The translations under genes and the position numbers were made by a program. A stretch of 64,000 nucleotides of DNA from assembly GCF_903772925.1 (NCBI RefSeq), contig NZ_LR812090.1, positions 3,965,830 to 4,029,829 of the forward strand. The letters are read 5' to 3'. The notes under the pieces are model-generated. The model did no database searches, was not told the origin of the DNA, and was given only the letters and a program-made list of their open reading frames with translations. Below, in pieces: positions 39,807 to 48,663 of this stretch (position 1 is the stretch's first letter; each line of letters opens with the position of its first letter). This stretch comes from Alteromonas macleodii (GTDB taxonomy: Bacteria; Pseudomonadota; Gammaproteobacteria; Enterobacterales; Alteromonadaceae).

Positions 39807-40778
39807 ATGGATATCAAAGCTAAATCATTAAGCCGTATCATTTTATTAATGAGTTTACTTGCGCATTTTGTTGTTCACGGGCAACAGCAGTCATCTGATG
39901 AGGTAAGCGCAGACTTGCCTCATACCGTTTTACGATTACCCAATGTCCACCCTGGGAGGGATAGCGTTTACTCTTACGCTAAGTCACTGCTAACGGAAGC
40001 TTTGCGCGTTACACAGTCGCAGTACGGTACCTTTGAACTTATTGTTAGCAACCAAGAAACGGCCCAAGAACGCCAGTTGCGTAGCTTAGAGCACAATATG
40101 CTAGACGTAACGTGGAGCGTAACGTCAACCGAGCGCGAGCGCCAGTTCCTCCCTATTCGCATTCCCATCATGGCTGGACTATTTGGTAAGCGCGCCTTGT
40201 TTGTTAAAGAGGGGGATGTGCGACTAAAAAAGGTAAAAAACCTTGCAGATCTCCAAGAGTTTCGCGCGGTTTTGGGGTATGACTGGCCTGATACAAAGAT
40301 TTTTCGGGCTAATGATATCCCCGTTTTAGAAACCACGTATCGCGCTTCATTTCGCATTATTTCGGAAGGATTCGCTGACATATTTCCACGAAGTGTGATG
40401 GAAATTAACGAAGAGTTCGCCGATAAAACCTTATCTAAAGGCTTAACTATTGATGATAACCTCATCATTTCATACCCAAGCCCTATCTTTTTCTTTGTTG
40501 GCAGTGATAATCAGGCATTAGCAAGGCGTATCGCTGAAGGCCTACTGATGCTGTTTGAAACCGGGAAGTTTCAAGAATTACTACTTGCACATAAGAACTT
40601 TAAAGAAGGGATGACCTTAATTGATGGGCGTACGGTTATTGAAATCAATAACCCGCTATTGAGCGAGCAAAGCCGCTTGGCGTTAGAAAAGTTTTTACCT
40701 GAATTTGCTATGTCTGAAGCCGTGCTTAAACGCGATGTTACTGAACCGGTGGCTCCAGCTCAAGCTGCGAAGCAATAA
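39807..40778 (+). CDS. Periplasmic solute-binding-like protein, orphan
   Basis: 323 residues. Hydrophobic N-terminus (about 9-24) ending in V-V-H-G-Q fits a signal peptide. The body resembles type 2 periplasmic binding proteins (family 3-like): V-L-R-L-P-N, R-L-K-K-V-K-N-L-A-D-L, V-L-G-Y-D-W-P-D and A-R-R-I-A-E-G-L-L-M-L segments. No ABC permease or kinase fusion is near. Its last 41 bases overlap the convergent crbR coding end. It could feed a separate sensor, or bind a peptide or amino acid. Function not assigned. Confidence 0.68.
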   Translation: MDIKAKSLSRIILLMSLLAHFVVHGQQQSSDEVSADLPHTVLRLPNVHPGRDSVYSYAKSLLTEALRVTQSQYGTFELIVSNQETAQERQLRSLEHNMLDVTWSVTSTERERQFLPIRIPIMAGLFGKRALFVKEGDVRLKKVKNLADLQEFRAVLGYDWPDTKIFRANDIPVLETTYRASFRIISEGFADIFPRSVMEINEEFADKTLSKGLTIDDNLIISYPSPIFFFVGSDNQALARRIAEGLLMLFETGKFQELLLAHKNFKEGMTLIDGRTVIEINNPLLSEQSRLALEKFLPEFAMSEAVLKRDVTEPVAPAQAAKQ

Positions 40779-41382
40779 GTACCGCTTGGGTACGGTTGTT
40801 GATGCCCAACTTTTTAAAGATAGCGGTAACATGCGCCTTAACGGTGGCTTCAGCAATATCTAAATTAAAACCAATTTGCTTATTCAATAAACCATCTCGC
40901 ATGTAGCAAAGCACCTTATATTGCGATGGCGTAAGCGACGCGACTTTGTCAGCAAGTTCAGAAAAGGCTTCATTTACCTCATCAACATCTTCGCTTAAGT
41001 TTTCAGGCAACCACACGTCACCATCTAAAATAGCTTCTACTGCGTTTGCAATATCTTGTGCACTGGCAGTTTTGGGAATAAAACCGAGTGCTCCTACGCT
41101 GATGATTTTTGAAATAAGCGTGGTGTCTTCCGTACCAGAAACCACGGCAACGGGCAGTTCAGGAAAAAGTTTTCGGATATGCAACAAGCCGAATAAATCA
41201 TTGCTGCCAGGCATATGCAAATCAAGAAGCAATAAGTCGATATCCTCATTATTAAGGATATCGACTGTGGTGTTTAGGTCTCCCGCCTCTTTTAAAGTAA
41301 GGGCTGGAAGTGACAACGACAACGCGCCTCGTAGTGCATCGCGATACAGCGGGTGATCATCAGCGATTAGAAGGGTTATCAT
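40738..41382 (-). CDS. crbR: CrbR-like response regulator (LuxR/NarL type)
   Basis: 214 residues. Receiver domain 1-120 with phosphoacceptor Asp54 (L-L-L-D-L-H-M-P-G); LuxR-type helix-turn-helix at about 148-205 (L-T-P-S-Q-Y-K-V-L, K-Q-I-G-F-N-L, T-V-K-A-H-V-T-A-I-F-K-K-L). It follows acs by 17 bp with an AAGGAT ribosome site, so acs and its likely activator share a transcript. With the CrbS-like kinase in the same region, it is best read as CrbR/ErdR, activator of acetate scavenging. Its 3' end overlaps the convergent binding-protein gene by 41 bases. Confidence 0.88.
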   Translation of the reverse strand: MITLLIADDHPLYRDALRGALSLSLPALTLKEAGDLNTTVDILNNEDIDLLLLDLHMPGSNDLFGLLHIRKLFPELPVAVVSGTEDTTLISKIISVGALGFIPKTASAQDIANAVEAILDGDVWLPENLSEDVDEVNEAFSELADKVASLTPSQYKVLCYMRDGLLNKQIGFNLDIAEATVKAHVTAIFKKLGINNRTQAVLIASQLELEPPVQ

Positions 41383-41399
41383 TGTCTATATCCTTAATT

Positions 41400-43346
41400 C
41401 TACTTATTTAGACGTTCCTCTATCAGTGTATCAACAACCGATGGATCCGCCAATGTAGATGTATCACCTAATTGCTCGTGCTCATTGGCAGCAATTTTAC
41501 GCAGGATACGGCGCATGATCTTACCAGAACGAGTCTTAGGTAGCCCGTTCGACCACTGAATCATATCAGGAGTAGCAATAGGGCTTAACTCTTGGCGCAC
41601 CCACGCTTTAAGCTCTTTAGTCAGCGCTTCATCTGCTTCAACACCTTCATTAGGCGTAACGTAAACGTAAATCCCCTGCCCTTTGATATCGTGAGGGAAA
41701 CCGACTACCGCAGCTTCAGCCACTTTTGAGTGGGCAACAAGCGCACTTTCTATTTCAGCGGTACCTAAACGGTGACCAGACACGTTTAGTACGTCGTCTA
41801 CGCGGCCGGTTATCCAATAAAAGCCATCTTCGTCACAACGTGCACCATCACCTGTGAAGTACACACCTTTGTAAGCACTAAAATAGGTATTGATAAAGCG
41901 CTGATGATCGCCGTATACCGTTCTAGCCTGACTAGGCCAGCTATCTTTAATCACTAGATTACCTTCTGCCGCACCTTCAAGTTCATTACCGTCAGCGTCA
42001 AATAGCGCTGGCTGTATGCCAAAGAACGGACGGGTTGCCGAGCCAGGTTTCAATTCTGTCGCGCCAGGCAGAGGCAAAATCATGTGTCCGCCTGTTTCAG
42101 TCTGCCACCATGTATCGATAATAGGGCAACGACCTTCACCAATAACCCGGTGATACCATTCCCACGCCTCTGGGTTAATTGGCTCACCCACTGTACCAAG
42201 CAAACGAAGTGACGATAAATCACAACCTTCAGCAGGCACGTCACCGTGCGCCATTAACGCGCGGATAGCGGTTGGCGCAGTATATAGACTGTTTACTTTA
42301 TATTTTTCTACTACCTGAGCTATGCGTTTTACGTCTGGATAAGTCGGTACACCTTCGAAGAAGACTTGTGATGCAGCATTAACCATAGGGCCGTAAACCA
42401 TATAGCTGTGACCTGTGATCCAGCCTACATCAGCAGTACACCAGTAAACGTCATCGTCTTTGTAATCGAAAGCGTATTTAAAGGTCATAGCGGAATAAAG
42501 TAGATAACCGCCTGTGGTATGAACCACACCTTTTGGCGTACCCGTAGAACCTGATGTATAGAGAATAAATAGCGGGTCTTCCGCATTCATTACTTCAGGT
42601 TCACACTGGGCAGACATACCGTCCACAGCTTCATGCCACCATACATCGTGCTTCTGGTTCCAGTCTACGTCGCCACCCGTTAGTTTATGTACCAAAACGT
42701 GTGTAATAGACGGGCAGGCATCATCGGCCAACGCTTTATCGACATTGGCTTTAAGCGGAATGCTTCTTCCTGCCCGGCGCCCTTCATCGGCAGTAATAAC
42801 AACCTTTGCACTACTGTCGTTAATACGATCAGCAATAGCGTTTGGTGAGAAACCACCAAAAATTACCGAGTGAACTGCACCAATACGTGCGCACGCAAGC
42901 ATTGCGTAGGCAGCTTCAGGTACCATAGGCATGTAAATGGCGACGCGATCACCTTTTGTGACTCCCATCTCTTTAAGTGCATTCGCTAACTTACATACTT
43001 CATAATGCACTTGTTGGTATGTCACATCTTGGCTGTCTTCCGGTGAGTCGCCTTCCCAATGAAAGGCAACTTTTGTGGCATTGTCTGCCAAGTGACGGTC
43101 AATACAGTTGTAGCTAGCGTTTAACTCACCGTCTTCGAACCATTTAATAGACACATCATTTTCACCAAACATGGTGTTTTTAATTTTGGTTGGCTTTTGG
43201 TACCACTCAAGCATAGACGCGTGCTCAGCCCAGAACGCCTCTGGTTCCTCAACTGACTGCTTATACATCTCGTCATACTGCGATGCAGTTAAATGAGTAG
43301 ATTGAAGAATGTTCTCAGGCACAGGATAGGTTTTGCTGGCGGTCAT
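41400..43346 (-). CDS. acs: Acetyl-CoA synthetase
   Basis: Activates acetate to acetyl-CoA through acetyl-AMP. Start at 43346 (M-T-A-S-K-T-Y), chosen for the GGAGG site 8 bp upstream; 648 residues, near the 652 of E. coli. Seen are the P-loop-like [11 protein letters not shown], the W-W-Q-T-E-T-G motif, and S-G-K-I-M-R-R with Lys609, the residue whose acetylation switches off this enzyme in other bacteria. First gene of acs-crbR; GACYWWRGTC palindromes lie in the divergent promoter region. Confidence 0.97.
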   Translation of the reverse strand: MTASKTYPVPENILQSTHLTASQYDEMYKQSVEEPEAFWAEHASMLEWYQKPTKIKNTMFGENDVSIKWFEDGELNASYNCIDRHLADNATKVAFHWEGDSPEDSQDVTYQQVHYEVCKLANALKEMGVTKGDRVAIYMPMVPEAAYAMLACARIGAVHSVIFGGFSPNAIADRINDSSAKVVITADEGRRAGRSIPLKANVDKALADDACPSITHVLVHKLTGGDVDWNQKHDVWWHEAVDGMSAQCEPEVMNAEDPLFILYTSGSTGTPKGVVHTTGGYLLYSAMTFKYAFDYKDDDVYWCTADVGWITGHSYMVYGPMVNAASQVFFEGVPTYPDVKRIAQVVEKYKVNSLYTAPTAIRALMAHGDVPAEGCDLSSLRLLGTVGEPINPEAWEWYHRVIGEGRCPIIDTWWQTETGGHMILPLPGATELKPGSATRPFFGIQPALFDADGNELEGAAEGNLVIKDSWPSQARTVYGDHQRFINTYFSAYKGVYFTGDGARCDEDGFYWITGRVDDVLNVSGHRLGTAEIESALVAHSKVAEAAVVGFPHDIKGQGIYVYVTPNEGVEADEALTKELKAWVRQELSPIATPDMIQWSNGLPKTRSGKIMRRILRKIAANEHEQLGDTSTLADPSVVDTLIEERLNK

Positions 43347-43428
43347 AAAGATTGCCTCCAATATCAATAATGTAAAAATCTTGTTGTATGGTGAAACACT
43401 CTAGCTATTCACCCACAAAGCAAAATGA

Positions 43429-43500
43429 GACTTTGGTCTTAGCAGCATAAAACTAAGGTATTAGTAAAAAAGTTAGACTAAAAGTAGTAAGACTATAGTC
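43429..43500. promoter_or_regulatory. Candidate CrbR sites upstream of acs and the porin gene
   Basis: GACTTTGGTC (43429-43438) in the context CAAAATGAGACTTTGGTC, and the perfect palindrome GACTATAGTC (43491-43500). A weaker GACTAAAAGTA lies at 43476. They resemble the pair of GACCATGGTC sites before the symporter and kinase genes. Together they suggest one regulator for both loci. Confidence 0.55.
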
Positions 43501-43603
43501 TTATGCGACCATCGGCTTATTTAAATTTGAGATAATAAGTACACAATCAGCGATGTTAACGTTGAATTTACATTTATTTAACCACTTTTTTGGAACAGAC
43601 ACG

Positions 43604-44767
43604 ATGAAAGCTAAAATAAAAAATACCGCTACCGCAGTAGCGCTGTGCCTGGCAGCAGCGGGCGGCACAGCACAAGCAGCAACAATCGGCGACACTAGTG
43701 TGAAATTCACGGGCTATATTAAAGTTGACGCTATGGTAAGCGACTATTCAGATGGCACCATTGCCTCGGGTAGCGTAGGTCGAGACTTTTATATACCTTC
43801 ACTAACTCCCGTTGGTGGCGTTGACGAAGATCCACAGTTCGATGCACACATCAGAACATCCCGTTTCCGTTTTGCCACATCGACACCTACCGCCGAGGGT
43901 GACACTATTAACGGCGTATTCGAGCTGGATTTTGTTGTGACTAGCGGTGGTGATGAGCGTATCAGTAACTCTTATACTCCGCGAGTACGCCACGCGTACT
44001 TAACTTATAAGAATTGGTTGGTAGGCCAAACGTGGACTACCTTTATGGACGTAGGTTCGTTACCAGAATCACTTGATTTTATTGGTACCACTGACGGTAT
44101 CACCTTTGGCCGTCAAGTCATGGTGAGATATACCAATGGCGGGTTTCAGATTGCACTAGAAAACCCAGAATCTACAATTACACCGTTTGGTGGTGGTAGC
44201 AGGATCACGAGTGATGACAGCAGTGTTCCAGATTTGGTTGCAGCCTACACCACAAAACAAGATTGGGGTTATGTAAAAGTAGCGGGCTTAGTTAGACAAC
44301 TTTCTTATGATAATGCCGCAGGTATTGACGCTGACGAAACCAGCTTTGGTGTGTCGGTGACAGGTAAATATAATTTATCGAATGGCGATGACATTCGCTT
44401 CACGTTCAATACAGGTAAAGGTTTAGGCAGATACTCTGCACTTAACGCAGTAAATGGCGCAGTGCTTACTGAAAGCGGCGACCTTGAAGCCATCGACTCA
44501 ACGGGTTACGGCATTGCATACCGTCATAAGTGGAGCGAAAAAGCGCGCAGTAGCATCATGTTCTCAGCGTTTGAAGCAGACAATGATGTGTCACTCACAG
44601 GCTTAAATACCACTGAGAGCACTTATAGTACACGTGTGAATTACTTGTACTCACCAACTAAGGCACTAACCGTTGGTGCTGAATATGCGTTCGCAAAGCG
44701 CGAAATTGAAGCAGGCCTTGAAGGCGACATGAACCGCTTCCAGGTTTCAGCTAAATACGCGTTTTAA
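43604..44767 (+). CDS. DcaP-like trimeric outer-membrane porin
   Basis: 387 residues from the ATG at 43604 (M-K-A-K-I-K), which gives a clean signal peptide ending A-Q-A-A; the frame is open 17 codons further upstream but that part is not signal-like. The mature protein has alternating beta-strand pattern, a F-T-G-Y-I-K-V-D-A start and closes with K-Y-A-F, the aromatic C-terminus used by the BAM complex. DcaP-like porins admit small acids and other anions. Divergent from acs with shared candidate operators, so possible entry route for acetate or a related acid. Confidence 0.85.
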   Translation: MKAKIKNTATAVALCLAAAGGTAQAATIGDTSVKFTGYIKVDAMVSDYSDGTIASGSVGRDFYIPSLTPVGGVDEDPQFDAHIRTSRFRFATSTPTAEGDTINGVFELDFVVTSGGDERISNSYTPRVRHAYLTYKNWLVGQTWTTFMDVGSLPESLDFIGTTDGITFGRQVMVRYTNGGFQIALENPESTITPFGGGSRITSDDSSVPDLVAAYTTKQDWGYVKVAGLVRQLSYDNAAGIDADETSFGVSVTGKYNLSNGDDIRFTFNTGKGLGRYSALNAVNGAVLTESGDLEAIDSTGYGIAYRHKWSEKARSSIMFSAFEADNDVSLTGLNTTESTYSTRVNYLYSPTKALTVGAEYAFAKREIEAGLEGDMNRFQVSAKYAF

Positions 44768-44790
44768 TTACATACTGAAACCTAATTAAG

Positions 44791-44816
44791 AAACGGCGCA
44801 TCAGCGCCGTTTTTTT
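44791..44816 (+). terminator. Terminator of the porin gene
   Basis: Nine-pair stem AAACGGCGC / GCGCCGTTT with a four-base loop followed by T; the run of T is seven long including the stem end. Confidence 0.93.
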
Positions 44817-44850
44817 GTTCTTAAGAGAGCGTTCTAGTTTTCTTAAGCAT

Positions 44851-46020
44851 TTACATGGTAGTAAAAATTATGCCTAAGGGCATAATGAAAAATAACCCGC
44901 CTACATAAGCTGCGCCATACATTTTTCGTTCTGCAGCAACAACCGATAGTTGGTAAGACAAATTAAGTGGAATATTACGCAACAAGGGTAACCCGTAAAT
45001 TAGCGTAACGCCCAAAACGTTATAAATAAGGTGTACCAGCGCAATTTGTAATGCGAAACCGCTGTTTACGCCAGCTACGCCTAATGCTGCAATAAGCGCC
45101 GTTATACAGGTTCCTATATTCGCGCCCAGAGTAAACGGGTAAATTTCCTTAGCTTTTAAAATGCCACTGCCCACCAACGGCACCATAAGTGACGTTGTGG
45201 TTGATGATGACTGCACTAGCACAGTCATTACTGCACCTGAGGCAATGCCGGAGAGCGGCCCCTTACCAATACTGGTATGTAGGAGTGCTTTTGCCTTACC
45301 TACCATAAGCGATTTCATAATCTTGCCCATGTAAGTAATAGAAAGCATGATTAAGCCTATGCCAAGAATAATTTTGGCTACACCCGGATAAATGGAGGGT
45401 AAAAATGAAAAGCCTTGAGTTATAAGGTCGGTAATGGGTTGGGTCGTCGCTTTTATTGGGTTAAAGCCCCCTACTCCCATCGCTTCACCCGTGTGGAGCA
45501 GAGCAACTAACTGGCCGCTCAAAAACTCTAAAATTCCGAACGCCATCTCCAGCGGCAAGAATATCAACACTGATAACACGTTAAAGAAGTCATGGATTGT
45601 TGCTGCATTGAAAGCTCGTTGAAATTCCTCTTTTCTTGCAACATGCCCTAGGCTAACCAAGGTGTTAGTTATGCTGGTTCCAATATTTGCTCCCATCATC
45701 ATGGGTATAGCAATGGTTATTGGTAAGCCACCCGCCACCATCCCAACTATAATTGAGGTAACTGTGCTTGAAGACTGAATGAGCGCAGTACAAACCATAC
45801 CGATAATTAACCCCATCACAGGGTTAGAGGCAAAGCTGAAAAGGGCCTTAGCGTGATCGCCTGCAGCAAATTTAAAGCCGCTGCCAATCATACTGACGGC
45901 AAGCAACATTACATACACTAACAAGACTAAAAGAAGCCATTTGCGCCCATTGTGTGTGTGTTCTACCACATTGTTTTGAGCAGCTTGAGTTTGAGCGGCT
46001 TGGGGGTCAATCATTGACAT
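44851..46020 (-). CDS. Na+/phosphate cotransporter (NptA/type II family)
   Basis: 389 residues from the ATG at 46020; the frame opens 34 codons earlier but that part covers a large inverted repeat and is unlike the family. About eight hydrophobic segments in two related halves, each with a Q-S-S-S motif (I-Q-S-S-S-T-V-T-S and V-Q-S-S-S-T-T-T-S), the Na+/Pi binding signature of SLC34-like carriers. Length fits bacterial NptA. No Pho box was recognised upstream. Confidence 0.88.
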   Translation of the reverse strand: MSMIDPQAAQTQAAQNNVVEHTHNGRKWLLLVLLVYVMLLAVSMIGSGFKFAAGDHAKALFSFASNPVMGLIIGMVCTALIQSSSTVTSIIVGMVAGGLPITIAIPMMMGANIGTSITNTLVSLGHVARKEEFQRAFNAATIHDFFNVLSVLIFLPLEMAFGILEFLSGQLVALLHTGEAMGVGGFNPIKATTQPITDLITQGFSFLPSIYPGVAKIILGIGLIMLSITYMGKIMKSLMVGKAKALLHTSIGKGPLSGIASGAVMTVLVQSSSTTTSLMVPLVGSGILKAKEIYPFTLGANIGTCITALIAALGVAGVNSGFALQIALVHLIYNVLGVTLIYGLPLLRNIPLNLSYQLSVVAAERKMYGAAYVGGLFFIMPLGIIFTTM

Positions 46021-46094
46021 AATACGCACAGATTCATACTTGAAAAATTTATAGTATGACGTGCGTATTACACAAAAATGACGATAAATACTCT

Positions 46095-46136
46095 GGGCTA
46101 GTTGATATTTGATATACACCAAATATCACCTAGCCC
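46095..46136. repeat. 42-bp dyad between the Na/Pi transporter and aldo-keto reductase genes
   Basis: GGGCTAG-TT-GATATTTG (46095-46111) pairs with CAAATATC-AC-CTAGCCC (46120-46136) around an eight-base centre: 15 of 17 pairs. It is 39 bp after the reductase stop and 75 bp before the transporter start. Could be a terminator hairpin without a clean T run, or an operator of the transporter. Confidence 0.65.
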
Positions 46137-46174
46137 TAGTAAAGCTCGCCATTTTAAGCTGGAAAAAGTCGCGC

Positions 46175-47227
46175 TTAGAAGCCTAACGGATATTGTCTAA
46201 AGACCTTGTGAACCTCCTCCAACGTCTCGTTTGAGAGCGTGATATCAAACGCATCGATATTTTCCTTTAACTGAGGCATTGTTGTTGCCCCAATAATAGT
46301 AGACGTTACACCTGGTACTTGCTGACACCATGCTAGCGCTAATTGCGAGGGTGTTATTCCTGCTTTTTCTGCAATTTTCACATATTCTGCTGTAGCAGCC
46401 TGCGCAGGCGCTTTATCTCTGAAAAGCCCCATCCGCTGAGCTAGCGTCCACCGGCTACCTTCTGGCCGTGCGCCGTTTTGGTATTTGCCGCTTAGTATGC
46501 CTGTCGCTAATGGTGACCAAGGCAGGTAAGCGATATTTTCTAGTTCACACATCTCAATTAAATAGGGCCAGTCTTTTGCGTGCAGTAAGCTGAACTCATT
46601 TTGGATAGATACAGGAAGAGGCATATCGAGCTCTTTGCAAAGGGTGAGAAAAATGTGAATGCCCCAAGGCGTATCGTCCGACAGCCCCCAGTGTCTTATT
46701 TTACCTTCGTCTAATGCACGCTTAATTCCCATGAGAATATCGCGCATACCCTCTATTTCTTTTTCGCGATTCGTTTTGGTGGGATTCGCGCCATCAGGCC
46801 AATGTTTTCCAAAATGTGGCGTGACTCTGTTCGGCCAATGTAGCTGGTAAACATCAATATAGTCAGTATTTAAACGCTCTAGCGAATCAGTAAGCGCGTT
46901 GCTAACCGCATCAGACGTAATTGGCCCAGCATTGCGGATATACTTCAAGCCGCTGCCAGCAACTTTGGTCATCAATATAATATCTGAGCGCTTCGCTTCA
47001 TTTCGCGAGATCCAATTACCTATAATTCGCTCTGTATCGCCATAGGTTTGCGCATTAGGGGGAACGGGGTACATTTCCGCGGTATCTAAAAAGTTAACGC
47101 CTTTATCAAGGGCGTAAGCTATTTGTTCATCTGCATCTTGCTGGGTGTTTTGAATACCCCATGTCATTGTTCCTAAACAGATGTCTGACACCTGTAGGTC
47201 GCTATTTCCTAAGCGGTTAAACTTCAT
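46175..47227 (-). CDS. tas: Tas-like NADP(H)-dependent aldo-keto reductase
   Basis: 350 residues, TIM-barrel aldo-keto reductase. The E-M-Y-P-V-P-P segment and overall length are those of E. coli Tas. Catalytic tetrad: Asp48, Tyr53, Lys88 and His130. C-terminal cofactor site I-I-G-A-T-T near 310-315. Physiological substrate unknown; Tas was first noted for suppressing a tyrosine requirement in starved E. coli. Single gene. Confidence 0.88.
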   Translation of the reverse strand: MKFNRLGNSDLQVSDICLGTMTWGIQNTQQDADEQIAYALDKGVNFLDTAEMYPVPPNAQTYGDTERIIGNWISRNEAKRSDIILMTKVAGSGLKYIRNAGPITSDAVSNALTDSLERLNTDYIDVYQLHWPNRVTPHFGKHWPDGANPTKTNREKEIEGMRDILMGIKRALDEGKIRHWGLSDDTPWGIHIFLTLCKELDMPLPVSIQNEFSLLHAKDWPYLIEMCELENIAYLPWSPLATGILSGKYQNGARPEGSRWTLAQRMGLFRDKAPAQAATAEYVKIAEKAGITPSQLALAWCQQVPGVTSTIIGATTMPQLKENIDAFDITLSNETLEEVHKVFRQYPLGF

Positions 47228-47319
47228 CTTTGCTTCTACCTTGGCTTATACCTTGTTAATGCAATAGTGAGTCGGCCGCTTTAGAAAATCTACCTACTTA
47301 TAGCTTTTTTAAATGAAAG

Positions 47320-48378
47320 CTATGAGGCTTTCTTATTGGCCAACTCGGCTTCTACGCTGGCGAGGCGTGCCTCAATATCTCTTTTCGACTCGACCATTTC
47401 ATTCGCCAGCTCTGCAAGTGACTTTAACTCTGCAAATCCTAACTTTCTGGTATCAATCATTTGATACTGACGCTTGCAGCGATAAAAGAAAGTAAGAAAG
47501 TTAACAAATGCTCGATGAAATGTCGCAAAACTCTTGATCAGTACCAGAATTAACACGACAGAGGTAAGCGCGGCAATACTTAAGCTATAAATACGTACTT
47601 TTGCTTCTTGTTGCTCAATCATGGGTTGCAAGGCGGCATCAACACCTCTTAGCTGAGTTTCAACATTGTGAGCGCTTTGTCTAAATTCTCCACGAAGCCC
47701 TTCATTATGAGTTACGCCATAGGTAGTAAATGCATCAACTAACTGTAAAAGCGCTTCTCTATACTGAACCAAAGTGCCGTTCAGTAAAGCGGTACCGCCA
47801 TTTTCGGCCACTAAACGCTCACTCAACGTCATCATTTGCCTTGCATACACGCCTTCTTGGTTTATCTGATAGTTACGCGTTGCCAGTTGAATATTAGTTA
47901 ACAGTTCACTCGCTTGCGAGTCCTGAGCAAGTTGCCCTTCGTCAAGGGTATTTTCTAACTCGGTAATACGTGCTCTTAAACCATCGTTTTGCGTTAAGCC
48001 GATGCGCTCTTGAAGCGATACAACCTGTCGAAATGTACCGCTATAGGCTTCCATCGAAGATGACAGGCTTTCCACGTCGGCCACAGGCAATCTGTACTCA
48101 TTAAATAAGGGAACAAGCGTTGTTAGCCGCCCTTTAAATTCATAGCTCCGCTCAAGGAACTTGTCGTAATAAACTGTCTCGTGGCGAAGAAGAAAATCTT
48201 TTTCATGTCGTCGCATTTGCAGCAGATCTTGCCCCATTCTTAACAACACATCACGCTGCTGGTGTAAACCTATAAGTCGTTGGGTGAAGTAATGCTGGCT
48301 AACAACTAACACCCCCATACCAATAACGCAAACAAGGGTCATTAAAACTAGGCGAGATTTAATAGAGTCGAACTTCAT
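47320..48378 (-). CDS. Orphan membrane sensor with HBM-type helical domain, no output domain
   Basis: 352 residues. Two membrane helices (about 9-29 and 264-284) enclose a 235-residue helical region with M-R-R-H-E-K-D-F-L-L-R, the signature of the helical bimodular (HBM) sensor domain of chemoreceptors. After the second helix there is only a short coiled-coil tail (about 320-350); no methyl-accepting, kinase or GGDEF domain follows. It may pass signals to a separate partner or be a chemoreceptor that lost its signalling part. It is divergent from the first subtilase gene. Confidence 0.75.
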   Translation of the reverse strand: MKFDSIKSRLVLMTLVCVIGMGVLVVSQHYFTQRLIGLHQQRDVLLRMGQDLLQMRRHEKDFLLRHETVYYDKFLERSYEFKGRLTTLVPLFNEYRLPVADVESLSSSMEAYSGTFRQVVSLQERIGLTQNDGLRARITELENTLDEGQLAQDSQASELLTNIQLATRNYQINQEGVYARQMMTLSERLVAENGGTALLNGTLVQYREALLQLVDAFTTYGVTHNEGLRGEFRQSAHNVETQLRGVDAALQPMIEQQEAKVRIYSLSIAALTSVVLILVLIKSFATFHRAFVNFLTFFYRCKRQYQMIDTRKLGFAELKSLAELANEMVESKRDIEARLASVEAELANKKAS

Positions 48379-48470
48379 GACAAGCTCCTCTTGGGAGAAG
48401 GGCGAACATTAGCTACATAAACAAAATCTAATAAACGCTGAAAACACATCAACATACGTCAACAATATAG

Positions 48471-48500
48471 ATGTTTAATACGCGTTTTATTATTAAACAT
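48471..48500. promoter_or_regulatory. Inverted repeat between HBM sensor and subtilase genes
   Basis: ATGTTTAATA (48471-48480) and TATTAAACAT (48491-48500), perfect ten-base arms with a ten-base spacer. Possible operator in the divergent promoter region. Confidence 0.4.
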
Positions 48501-48546
48501 TTGTAGCATTTTTGAACGTTCTGCTATTTAAAAAAATCTCATAATT

Positions 48547-48562
48547 AGGGTGAAACCCCTAT
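48547..48562 (+). promoter_or_regulatory. Shared 16-bp motif, copy 1 (upstream of first subtilase)
   Basis: AGGGTGAAACCCCTAT, 101 bp before the start codon. Fits AGGGKGAAMYCCCYAT, found also before the second subtilase and the PEP-CTERM gene, in the same orientation relative to the gene each time. Confidence 0.6.
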
Positions 48563-48663
48563 GTTCTGGCCCTTTTCAAAAAGTCACTATTAAGGCGTAC
48601 ATTGCTGCGATGACGTAACCCGATACCAAAGCAAACCGCAGCTTTTAGAATTTGGAGAAGAAT

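Noticed and set aside
40946..41356. 136-codon open frame antisense to crbR
   Set aside because: Shadow of a well-conserved response regulator gene; no start signals.
47300..47323. Hairpin ATAGCTTT / AAAGCTAT at the end of the HBM sensor gene
   Set aside because: Overlaps the stop codon and lacks a T run in the direction of transcription.
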